Assembly (NCBI GenBank): GCA_964425485.1
Contig: CAYRML010000043.1
Span: 1-12,385, forward strand
Source: CAYRML01 sp964425485
GTDB lineage: Bacteria > Bacillota > Dehalobacteriia > UBA4068
Direction: 5' to 3'
DNA: 12,385 nucleotides
The position numbers were made by a program, and so were the translations under genes. This document shows, piece by piece, positions 6,500 through 12,146 of this stretch. The stretch's first letter is position 1. Every line of letters starts with the position of its first letter. The notes under the pieces were generated by a model, which was not told where the DNA came from, ran no database searches, and saw only the letters and a list, made by a program, of their open reading frames with translations.

Positions 6500-6982
6500 T
6501 ATAAAAATGGGTAGGCCATTATCCTCTTTAGGGGATCGACCTACCCATTTTTCGAGGCGTACTCCAACTCAGTACTACCTCCTTTCAATATTGCCCTCAT
6601 CGCTCCATTGGCATGATATCAACATCATTCCCCTGTCGCAATCGACTTGGTCCCCGATCCTCAGCAATCGCCGTTATTGCTATTTAGCTTTTGCTGCTTC
6701 TCGAGCTTTGTGCCTGCTATTCATCTTTACTAATTTAAATCATCCTCACACGAGATACGGATTCCTGATCAAAAACGGTTTACCTGTTCTTACTGACTCC
6801 ACTTAAATGGATTTTAGTAACCAGACATACCCCATGACCATAAGGTCGAACAGTTTAATCACGCTATAACATTGGCAAAGACAACACACCATACAGTAAA
6901 AAGATGAATGCCCGGCCGTCGATTTCTGAGGGCGCCCCTTCTTCCAAGGTTACCCTTTGTCGGGTGTTCCTTTTCTTAAGGT
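6500..6982 (-). ncRNA. Large structured non-coding RNA, about 480 nt, family not identified
   Basis: Transcription is predicted to start 6-8 nt after a perfect sigma-A promoter (6989-7017) and to end at the hairpin 6503-6552. No credible reading frame lies within it on the transcribed strand. Several local helices are visible: 6554-6581 (GAGG/CCTC outside GTACT/AGTAC, 7-nt loop), 6635-6646 (GTCG/CGAC), 6663-6681 (AGCAAT/ATTGCT) and 6790-6820 (TTACT/AGTAA enclosing TCCA/TGGA). The sequence lacks the hallmarks of tRNA, tmRNA (no tRNA-like ends or tag ORF), RNase P RNA (no GAGGAAAGUCC-type core), 6S or SRP RNA. The size and independent transcription resemble large Firmicutes RNAs such as OLE, but the gene context does not match OLE and I cannot confirm a family. 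A very long attenuated leader of yigZ is the alternative. Confidence 0.7.
6503..6552. terminator. Strong terminator hairpin ending the large RNA
   Basis: The arms AAAAATGGGTAGG (6503-6515) and CCTACCCATTTTT (6540-6552) are perfectly complementary over 13 bp, with an inner helix around ATCC/GGAT. The outer pairs give a T-run on both strands. It lies at the 3' end of the minus-strand RNA. Confidence 0.88.
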
Positions 6983-6988
6983 ATTATT

Positions 6989-7017
6989 ATTATATTCAAT
7001 TTAGAATATTCTGTCAA
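6989..7017 (-). promoter_or_regulatory. Perfect-consensus sigma-A promoter of the large RNA
   Basis: On the minus strand TTGACA (7017-7012), a 17-nt spacer, and TATAAT (6994-6989) match the housekeeping consensus at all 12 positions. The spacer contains the palindrome AGAATATTCT (7003-7012), which could be an operator. No coding start follows for more than 500 nt. Confidence 0.88.
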
Positions 7018-7107
7018 TATGTTTCAGAAAAAAAATCGATAAATTTTTATTGATTTTTTGTACCTGCTATATTACAAGATGATATAATTTATATTTTAAT
7101 ATAAATA

Positions 7108-7126
7108 GATAACGAGTATTATTATC
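7108..7126. promoter_or_regulatory. Fur-box-like sequence upstream of the 83-aa protein gene
   Basis: GATAACGAGTATTATTATC matches 15 of 19 positions of the classical Fur box (GATAATGATAATCATTATC), including both GATAA/TTATC ends. It lies in the AT-rich space between two divergent transcription units, about 100 nt before the 83-aa gene. The AT-rich background raises the chance of a fortuitous match. Confidence 0.3.
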
Positions 7127-7225
7127 ATAAGTATTTTTCAACAATTAACTTCCCTTTTCCCTTGTTTCAAGGTATAATAATTCTACATCGGTATAATATA
7201 ATAAAGTTTTAGGAGGTAATGCAAA

Positions 7226-7477
7226 ATGGCAAAGATAATAATGGGTATCCAACTAGAGCACAGAGAACAAGTAGTGCTAGATGTTCAAAGTTTATTAACT
7301 AAATATGGTTGCTCAATCAAAACTCGCCTAGGCATGCACCCCGTAAGTCGTGAAGTTTGTAGCCAAAATGGTTTGATTTTAATCGAATTCATGGATGATG
7401 CCGATGATGAAGCAGCAAAATTGGAAGAAGAACTTAGCAAGATGTCTTCTGTTGTTGTAAGAAAAATGGTTTTTTAA
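7226..7477 (+). CDS. Small protein resembling the TM1266-type iron-only hydrogenase system regulator family
   Basis: The 83-residue protein has a predicted beta-alpha-beta-beta-alpha-beta order (ferredoxin/ACT-like). IIMGIQLEHREQVVLDVQ is the first strand and helix, CSIKTRLGMHP the second strand with the R-x-G-x-P-like turn, NGLILIEFMDD the third, a helix DDEAAKLEEELSKM, and a last strand VVVRKMVF. This layout and the RLGM turn recall short TM1266-like proteins annotated as iron-only hydrogenase system regulators, but that is pattern recognition, not a proven match. AGGAGGT stands 8-9 nt before the ATG. Two TATAAT sequences (7173-7178, 7192-7197) lie upstream without a good -35. The gene is monocistronic with its own terminator; codon use is more AT-rich than in its neighbours. 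Confidence 0.7.
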   Translation: MAKIIMGIQLEHREQVVLDVQSLLTKYGCSIKTRLGMHPVSREVCSQNGLILIEFMDDADDEAAKLEEELSKMSSVVVRKMVF

Positions 7478-7494
7478 ACTTAAGATTGATTTTT

Positions 7495-7526
7495 AAAAAC
7501 CCGACCGTCATGCCGGTCGGGTTTTT
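7495..7526. terminator. Bidirectional intrinsic terminator
   Basis: AAAAACCCGACCG (7495-7507), a 6-nt loop, and CGGTCGGGTTTTT (7514-7526) form a perfect 13-bp stem with T-runs on both strands. It lies 18 nt after the 83-aa gene. It could also stop purC transcription from the other side. Confidence 0.92.
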
Positions 7527-7589
7527 AAATTTATCGTGATGATATATAGAGTCTGCACTATAGCCACTGTTGATATAGAGGTAAACAGC

Positions 7590-7794
7590 TTGAACTGTAC
7601 CCAGCCGATGTTCCTACCAATTATGTAGCGCATAGAAAGCGATATTATAACCGGTGTATATCAAACTGATGACTCGATTATTTTCGGCAATATGGTTTTT
7701 CAGATTTTATTTTGCTTACGCTAAGCTTTTATTATCTATGCCTTGAGCAAACCGGTGCTTAATGGAAAAGGATATAGTATCGCGAGGCAAGTAG
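7590..7794 (+). pseudogene. Decayed 5' end of a GntR-family regulator gene (candidate)
   Basis: Read from a TTG at 7590, with AGAGGT 8 nt upstream, the translation is MNCTQPMFLPIM, then a TAG at 7626-7628, then RIESDIITGVYQTDDSI in the same frame. This follows the GntR winged-helix start (PxYxQIxxRIxxDIxxGxYxxGDxI). After a shift to another frame, MEKDIVSRGK (7762-7791) resembles the end of the same domain (LExxGIVxxRRGKG). The two pieces are about 60 codons apart, the usual spacing in GntR proteins. Nothing of the C-terminal domain remains before purC. The stop and frame shift suggest an inactive remnant. The match is short and chance is possible. The rest of 7527-7797 shows nothing else. 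Confidence 0.4.
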
Positions 7795-7797
7795 CAA

Positions 7798-8499
7798 TTA
7801 ATTGCTCGCATCCTCCGTTATCTTATCCAATATGAGTTGGGCGCAATTAATTTGGTTGGGGATATTGCCGTCCTTGTCACGAACGCGCCAGATGTCGGGG
7901 GTTATTTCGTCTACCACATACATCTTGCCCTTTTCGTCATAGCCCACCTCTATCTTAAAGTCGATCAGCGTAAGATCCATCTGTGCCAGTTCATTTTGCA
8001 AAACCCCGCCCACTTTTACTAAAATGTCTAAGGCCTCATCGTACTGGCCTTTAACCAGAAGGCCCTTCATGATGCACAGTCTTTCACTAATGAGGGGATC
8101 GCCTTGCTCATCGTCCTTTAAGGTAACCTCAAGATAAGGCGGATCAAAGGGAATTCCCGCCTCCAAAGTAAACCTGCGGCACATACTTCCAGCAGTGAAG
8201 TAGCGGAGCACGAATTCCAGCTTAGGCACGGTGAGATTCCTAACCTTCATCAGACCTTTATCAATATCCGCACCCAGATAGTGGGTAGGAATACCTTTTT
8301 CTTCCAACAGTTCAAAAAAATGCTGAGAAATTTTTAATCCTATTTTCCCTTTGCCCTCTACACTTCCGCCAACCGTATTGGAGCCGGGGTCGAATACGCC
8401 GTTTTCTCCGGTGGCATCGTCTTTAAACAACAGATATACTGCACCGCTTCCCTCATCGATAAGAACCGACTTTGTTTTTCCGTCATAAAGTGTTTTCAA
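7798..8499 (-). CDS. purC: Phosphoribosylaminoimidazole-succinocarboxamide synthase (SAICAR synthetase)
   Basis: The 233-residue protein catalyses the ATP-dependent joining of CAIR and aspartate in de novo purine synthesis. It shows LYDGKTKSVL at the N-terminus, the ATP-loop-like LFKDDATGENG (about 24-34), VLRYFTAGSMCRRF (about 95-108), and the C-terminal DFKIEVGYDEKG and VVDEITPDIWRVRD blocks typical of the family. The start was set at the TTG at 8499, because GAGGGGAG lies 8 nt upstream and the length then equals the usual 230-240 aa. An in-frame ATG at 8535 has no ribosome binding site and would lie upstream of the transcription start predicted from the promoter at 8538-8566. The gene stands alone, not in a pur operon. 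Confidence 0.95.
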   Translation of the reverse strand: MKTLYDGKTKSVLIDEGSGAVYLLFKDDATGENGVFDPGSNTVGGSVEGKGKIGLKISQHFFELLEEKGIPTHYLGADIDKGLMKVRNLTVPKLEFVLRYFTAGSMCRRFTLEAGIPFDPPYLEVTLKDDEQGDPLISERLCIMKGLLVKGQYDEALDILVKVGGVLQNELAQMDLTLIDFKIEVGYDEKGKMYVVDEITPDIWRVRDKDGNIPNQINCAQLILDKITEDASN

Positions 8500-8537
8500 A
8501 TTACTCTCTCCCCTCGATTTTATATCTAGTGTCATTT

Positions 8538-8566
8538 AGTTTATCACAATGATAAAGAGCTGTCGA
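8538..8566 (-). promoter_or_regulatory. Probable purC promoter (extended -10)
   Basis: On the minus strand TCGACA (8566-8561, 5/6 to consensus), a 17-nt spacer ending in TGA, and TAAACT (8543-8538) form a -35 with an extended -10 (TGnTAAACT). The predicted start near 8531 leaves a leader of about 30 nt before the TTG. No purine-riboswitch-like structure fits in it. Confidence 0.5.
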
Positions 8567-8627
8567 TATTTCCATTGATTTTTTCTTAAAATATAGAATA
8601 GATGCACGCAATTGCATGTAAATAGAT

Positions 8628-8656
8628 AAAAAATGCTGTCGAGAAAGTCGACAACA
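8628..8656 (-). terminator. Terminator of the tRNA-Pro transcript
   Basis: On the minus strand TGTTGTCGA (8656-8648), a 5-nt loop, and TCGACAGCA (8642-8634) pair over 9 bp with one G-U. ATTTTTTAT follows immediately. Confidence 0.82.
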
Positions 8657-8696
8657 TTTATATATAAGATTTGGTCCGACCGCAGGCAGCAAAACA

Positions 8697-8746
8697 CGCT
8701 CTCGGCACAAAGCCAAGAGCGCGAATGGTGTCCAGCTTCAAGCTGG
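8697..8746 (-). other. Two trailer hairpins directly after tRNA-Pro
   Basis: CCAGCTTGAAGCTGG (8746-8732) is a perfect palindrome that abuts the encoded CCA end of the tRNA. Next, CGCTCTTGGC (8721-8712), a 5-nt loop, and GCCGAGAGCG (8706-8697) form a 10-bp stem with one G-U, followed by TGTTTTG, itself a possible weak terminator. They probably guide 3' processing of the precursor tRNA or act as a first stop before the terminator at 8628-8656. Confidence 0.65.
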
Positions 8747-8823
8747 TGGTCGGGATGAAAGGATTCGAACCTTCGGCCTCTGCGTCCCGAACGCAGCGCT
8801 CTACCAAACTGAGCCACATCCCG
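8747..8823 (-). tRNA. tRNA-Pro (anticodon CGG)
   Basis: The 77-nt cloverleaf has an encoded CCA. The acceptor stem is CGGGATG / CATCCCG with discriminator A and C1-G72, the bacterial tRNA-Pro identity pair. The D-arm is GCTC...GAGC, and the anticodon stem is CTGCG / CGCAG with loop TTCGGGA, anticodon CGG (reads CCG). The T-arm has TTCGAAT in the loop. A sigma-A promoter lies just upstream and a terminator downstream, so it is transcribed alone. Confidence 0.97.
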
Positions 8824-8837
8824 TCAGCACGCTTTTT

Positions 8838-8867
8838 ATTCTACAATATACGTATGTCTTCTGTCAA
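8838..8867 (-). promoter_or_regulatory. Sigma-A promoter of tRNA-Pro
   Basis: On the minus strand a perfect -35 TTGACA (8867-8862), an 18-nt spacer, and TAGAAT (8843-8838, 5/6) place the transcription start about 8 nt before the mature tRNA 5' end. Confidence 0.78.
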
Positions 8868-8887
8868 CAGGAATCTTCCTTTAATCA

Positions 8888-8916
8888 TTGAATTTATTTT
8901 TTATTCATGCTATCCT
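8888..8916 (+). promoter_or_regulatory. Possible trmL promoter
   Basis: TTGAAT (8888-8893), a 17-nt spacer, and TATCCT (8911-8916) match 4/6 at each hexamer. It lies about 32 nt before the trmL start in the space divergent from tRNA-Pro. Confidence 0.4.
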
Positions 8917-8948
8917 AGTATAGCTGATTTTTATCTTTGGAGGTTTAT

Positions 8949-9407
8949 ATGCATATTGTACTAGTAGAGCCGGAGATTCCAAATAATACCGGCAATATTT
9001 CCCGCACTTGTTCCATCACCGGATCAAGCCTACATTTAATTCGTCCATTGGGCTTCTCCGTAGACGATAAACATCTGAAACGGGCCGGTCTCGATTACTG
9101 GGAATATTTGGATTTACATTATTATGATAAGATTGATGAACTATTTGCCGCTTACCCTCAAGGACGCTTTTTCTTTGCCTCAACAAAAGCAAAAAATTAT
9201 TATCATCAAGTAAAATATAAAATGGATGATTTTTTGGTTTTTGGCAAAGAAACCGCAGGTCTGCCTGTTGATCTTTTGGAGAAATATAAGGATCAGGCTA
9301 TTCGTATTCCCATGGCTAAGGATCTGCGCTCCTTGAACTTGGCAAATTCCGTGGCAGTAATACTTTATGAGGCTTTAAGGCAAAATAATTTTGCTGATTT
9401 AATATAA
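8949..9407 (+). CDS. trmL: tRNA (cytidine/uridine-34 2'-O)-methyltransferase TrmL
   Basis: The 152-residue SPOUT-class methyltransferase has the three family motifs in order: EPEIPNNTGNISRTC (residues 7-21), FGKETAGLP (98-106) and IPMAKDLRSLNLANSVAVIL (120-139), which form the trefoil knot that binds S-adenosylmethionine. The enzyme 2'-O-methylates the wobble base of tRNA-Leu isoacceptors in E. coli. The ATG at 8949 is preceded by GGAGGT at 6 nt; an upstream in-frame TTG overlaps that site and is rejected as the start. The length matches the family (about 155 aa). It lies divergent from tRNA-Pro and 74 nt before the GerM-like gene. Confidence 0.94.
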   Translation: MHIVLVEPEIPNNTGNISRTCSITGSSLHLIRPLGFSVDDKHLKRAGLDYWEYLDLHYYDKIDELFAAYPQGRFFFASTKAKNYYHQVKYKMDDFLVFGKETAGLPVDLLEKYKDQAIRIPMAKDLRSLNLANSVAVILYEALRQNNFADLI

Positions 9408-9411
9408 ATTC

Positions 9412-9440
9412 ATAAAATAGATACTTTTTCGGCATAATAT
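9412..9440 (+). promoter_or_regulatory. Possible sigma-E promoter of the GerM-like gene
   Basis: ATA (9412-9414), an 18-nt spacer, and CATAATAT (9433-9440) fit the simplified B. subtilis sigma-E pattern (ATA, N16-18, CATANNNT). It is located about 40 nt before the start codon. gerM is a sigma-E gene in B. subtilis, which fits, but the pattern is short and AT-rich. Confidence 0.4.
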
Positions 9441-9481
9441 TTGTGACTACAAAACTTTTTAGGAAAGGAGTATCTTTTATA

Positions 9482-10135
9482 ATGAAAAAATTGAATAAAA
9501 CACGCCTTATCACTGTAATTATCATGATTATTGCTTGCCTTTTTGTTTTTGCAGCATGTAAAAGCAACCCCACTCCGGATACAGCGCAGGATACAGCGAA
9601 TGAAATGGCCGCAGATATGGAAGAAGCTGGCGATGATGTAATGGATGGCAATGTAAATAACAATGGTACAAACAACAATGGCACAAATAACACTGGTATA
9701 AATAACACTGGCACTAATATGGAATACACTGTTTATTTTGCAAACGCGGAAAGGACCGGCCTGGTGGCTGAAACTCGTACCAGCGTAACGGACAAAAACA
9801 CTACTGACGCCAAAGCGCGTATGGTGGTCAGCGCCCTTATCGAAGGCCCAAAAAATAACCAATACAAAGCCGTATTGCCCAGAACCACAATGATCAACAC
9901 CGCAACCCTTGATAGTGCAGGCGTAATGAATCTGGATCTGACAAAGCTGGGAGTAAGTGATTTTAACAGAGTGGGTGTTAATGAAAAACTCACCGTCAAT
10001 GCCATAGCAGCTTCTTTGATGCAGTTCCCAGAAATCAAGAAAGTCCGTATCACCGTAGATAATCGGCCGCTTAAACTTGGCGAAAAAGAATATACGGAAG
10101 CTTTCACTTTTGATCAATCACTGATTAAAAAATAA
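9482..10135 (+). CDS. GerMN-domain lipoprotein (GerM-like sporulation/germination protein)
   Basis: The 217-residue protein has a basic N-terminus, a hydrophobic segment (about 9-23) and a lipobox-like VFAAC with Cys26 as the likely lipid-modified residue. An acidic linker (about 31-58) precedes Asn/Gly/Thr repeats (about 59-79). One GerMN domain follows (about 80-215): YTVYFAN at its start, ARMVVSALIEGP in the centre, and LTVNAIAASLMQFPEIKKVRITVDN before the end. B. subtilis GerM has two such domains, is sigma-E dependent, and helps build the SpoIIIA-SpoIIQ complex; the single domain here may act similarly or be a general lipoprotein. The ATG at 9482 follows AGGAAAGGAG by 11 nt. An upstream in-frame start at 9443 lacks support and would bury the signal peptide. 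Confidence 0.88.
   Translation: MKKLNKTRLITVIIMIIACLFVFAACKSNPTPDTAQDTANEMAADMEEAGDDVMDGNVNNNGTNNNGTNNTGINNTGTNMEYTVYFANAERTGLVAETRTSVTDKNTTDAKARMVVSALIEGPKNNQYKAVLPRTTMINTATLDSAGVMNLDLTKLGVSDFNRVGVNEKLTVNAIAASLMQFPEIKKVRITVDNRPLKLGEKEYTEAFTFDQSLIKK
9656..9718 (+). repeat. Coding minisatellite, four 15-bp units
   Basis: Four imperfect copies of AATAACAATGGTACA run from 9656 to 9715, with a fifth AAT start, encoding NNNGT, NNNGT, NNTGI, NNTGT. The unit length is a multiple of three, so gain or loss of copies keeps the frame. It forms the flexible linker between the lipid anchor and the GerMN domain. Confidence 0.85.
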
Positions 10136-10162
10136 AAAAACGATGCTTCGGCATCGTTTTTT
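10135..10162. terminator. Bidirectional intrinsic terminator (TTCG tetraloop)
   Basis: AAAAAACGATGC, the tetraloop TTCG, and GCATCGTTTTTT make a 12-bp stem. T-runs follow on both strands. It separates the convergent GerM-like gene and purF. Confidence 0.92.
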
Positions 10163-10167
10163 ATTTT

Positions 10168-11550
10168 TTATTCATCATCCTCTTTATCTACACAATAATT
10201 GCCAGTAAAACAGGCATCACATAAACCGCATTTTGCTCCCACAGGGGTTCGTAAAAGTCCCTCCAGGCTGAGATGGCCTAAAGAATCTGCGCCGACCAGA
10301 CGGCAAATTTCCTCTGTAGAAAGTTTGGACGCAATAAGCTGCGACGTTGTGGCAATATCTATGCCATAAAAGCAAGGATATTTAACCGGCGGAGAGCTGA
10401 TACGCAAATGAACTTCCTTGGCGCCGGCATCTTTAAGCATCTTTACGATAATTCTGGTGGTGGTGCCGCGCACAATGGAATCATCGACCATTATTATGCG
10501 CTTGCCTTCCACGGCATTGGCCAAAGCCGTAAATTTGATGCGCACGGCGGCATCACGCATTTCCTGCGTGGGCTGTATGAAGGTCCTGCCCACATAGCGA
10601 TTGCGCATCAGTCCATGGCCAAAAGGTATGCCCGATTGAAGCGAATATCCTAAAGCCGCCGAAAGCGCCGAATCCGGTACGCCGATTACAAGATCGGCAT
10701 CCACCGGATGCTCAATCGCCAACTGTTTACCTGCTTCCACGCGGGCTTGATGCACACTTGCATTACAAATATTGCTGTCCGGACGGGCAAAATACACATA
10801 TTCAAAGACGCAAAGCGCGGATTTTTCTTCTTTGGCAGCCTGGTAGGACTGCAATCCGTTTTCGTCTATAACAATGATTTCTCCCGGCTCCACTTCCCGC
10901 AGAAATTTACCGCCTAAAACGGAAAAGCCGCAGCTTTCAGAAGATATCATATAGGAATTTTTGATTTGACCTATGCATAAAGGCCTGATACCGAAGGGAT
11001 CGCGAAAAGCAATGAGCTTGCCTTGCATCAAAAGCACCACCGCATAAGAACCTTTGATCACATTCATGGTCTTTATAATGGCTTCTTGTATACTTTCGCT
11101 GCAAACCAAAAATTTGCATATATATTTGATAATAAGTTCCGTATCATTACCGGTTATAAAAACCGAACCTTCGGCCCCCATTTGTTTTCTCAATGTTTTT
11201 ATATTGACCAAATTGCCATTATGAGCCAAAGCCATACTGCCATCTCGGTAATCGACGCTTATGGGTTGGCAGTTTTCCAAGGTGCTGGCGCCGGTGGTGG
11301 AATAGCGCACGTGGCCAATGCCGATCCTGCCCTTAAGCGATGTCAGGATATTATTATCAAACACCTCACTGACCAGGCCCATATTTTTGTAGCTGCGCAC
11401 GATTTGCCCATTGGCTACGGAAATACCGCAGCTTTCCTGTCCCCTATGCTGCAAGGCATAGAGTGAAAGATAAATCATGCGGGAGACGTCCAGGCCATCA
11501 TTATTATCATAAATGCCAAATACTCCACATTCTTCTCTTATTTCGTCCAT
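10168..11550 (-). CDS. purF: Amidophosphoribosyltransferase (glutamine PRPP amidotransferase)
   Basis: The 460-residue protein catalyses the first committed step of purine synthesis, transfer of glutamine amide nitrogen to PRPP. After a 7-residue propeptide, Cys8 (EECGVFGIY) is the expected N-terminal nucleophile of the class II glutaminase domain, which also holds HRGQES (35-40), GHVRYSTTG (79-87) and HNGNLVN (110-116). The phosphoribosyltransferase domain has the PRPP loop IIMVDDSIVRGTT (352-364). Cys247, Cys393, and a Cys pair in CGLCDACFTG (444 and 447) correspond to the [4Fe-4S] ligands of the B. subtilis enzyme, so this is the propeptide/Fe-S type. The ribosome binding site (AAGGGT) is weak. 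It follows scpB by 56 nt without an obvious terminator, so co-transcription is possible. Confidence 0.97.
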   Translation of the reverse strand: MDEIREECGVFGIYDNNDGLDVSRMIYLSLYALQHRGQESCGISVANGQIVRSYKNMGLVSEVFDNNILTSLKGRIGIGHVRYSTTGASTLENCQPISVDYRDGSMALAHNGNLVNIKTLRKQMGAEGSVFITGNDTELIIKYICKFLVCSESIQEAIIKTMNVIKGSYAVVLLMQGKLIAFRDPFGIRPLCIGQIKNSYMISSESCGFSVLGGKFLREVEPGEIIVIDENGLQSYQAAKEEKSALCVFEYVYFARPDSNICNASVHQARVEAGKQLAIEHPVDADLVIGVPDSALSAALGYSLQSGIPFGHGLMRNRYVGRTFIQPTQEMRDAAVRIKFTALANAVEGKRIIMVDDSIVRGTTTRIIVKMLKDAGAKEVHLRISSPPVKYPCFYGIDIATTSQLIASKLSTEEICRLVGADSLGHLSLEGLLRTPVGAKCGLCDACFTGNYCVDKEDDE

Positions 11551-11606
11551 CTTCTACCCTTTCCTAAAACAAAAGTCGAATTTAATTATTTCTGCACGGA
11601 AGTCTT

Positions 11607-12146
11607 CTATCCTTCTTCTTTTTGCAGAAAATCCTCCAAAGGAGGCAGGTCTTGCAATGAATTCAGCCCCAGAAAACTCAAGAACTGGGCTGTGGTACCA
11701 TAAAGCATGGGTTTGCCTAAAGTTTCCTTGCGGCCAACTTCCCGAATTAAATTTTTATCAAGCAATTTATTGACCATAGCATCGACATTCACCTGGCGAA
11801 TATTTTCAATTTCTTGCCTGGTCACCGGCTGGCGGTAGGCAATGATGGCCAAGGTTTCCATGGCTGCTTTGGATAAATGCTGCATTTTAGGCAGGCAATA
11901 TTTTTCTACAAAAGGTGCATATGTTTCCGAGCTGAAAAATTGCCATCCGCCTGCTATGGGGAGCAAAACAAAGCCTTTATCAGCATATTCATATATCAAT
12001 TCATTTATGGCCTCCAAAATTTGTTCTTTGCTCCAATTATCATTTTCTTCGGAACAAAAATCCAGCAGCTGGTCCAAAGTTAATGGTTCGGTGGCCACAA
12101 AGAATAATGCTTCTAATATTTTTTTTAATTTTTGCTGTTTATCCAT
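11607..12146 (-). CDS. scpB: Segregation and condensation protein B
   Basis: The 179-residue protein consists of two winged-helix domains. The first covers about residues 7-80 (KILEALFFVATEPLTLDQLL). The second contains the family core AAMETLAIIAYRQPVTRQEIENIR (about 96-119), the DAMVNKLLDKNLIREVGRK helix-wing, and GKPMLYGTT. ScpB dimers bind the kleisin ScpA in the SMC condensin complex that compacts and segregates chromosomes. The ATG at 12146 overlaps the scpA stop by one base (TGATG), and AGAGGT lies 6 nt upstream. A GTG one codon earlier would give a 4-nt overlap but only 3 nt of spacing. Confidence 0.95.
   Translation of the reverse strand: MDKQQKLKKILEALFFVATEPLTLDQLLDFCSEENDNWSKEQILEAINELIYEYADKGFVLLPIAGGWQFFSSETYAPFVEKYCLPKMQHLSKAAMETLAIIAYRQPVTRQEIENIRQVNVDAMVNKLLDKNLIREVGRKETLGKPMLYGTTAQFLSFLGLNSLQDLPPLEDFLQKEEG

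Noticed and set aside
6486..6806. 106-codon plus-strand open frame opposite the large RNA
   Set aside because: It has no ribosome binding site, an odd composition and no recognisable domain; it runs antisense through the terminator hairpin and RNA helices.
6500..6982. tmRNA, RNase P RNA or OLE RNA identity for the large RNA
   Set aside because: There are no tRNA-like ends or tag frame, no RNase P core motif, and the neighbours are not those usual for OLE. I could not match any family from sequence alone, so none is named.
8500..8535. ATG at 8535 as the purC start
   Set aside because: It has no ribosome binding site and lies upstream of the transcription start predicted by the promoter at 8538-8566; the TTG at 8499 gives the normal family length.
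9316..10117. Long minus-strand open frames opposite the GerM-like gene and the end of trmL
   Set aside because: They are shadows of the plus-strand genes; the plus frames show a lipobox, a GerMN domain and SPOUT motifs.
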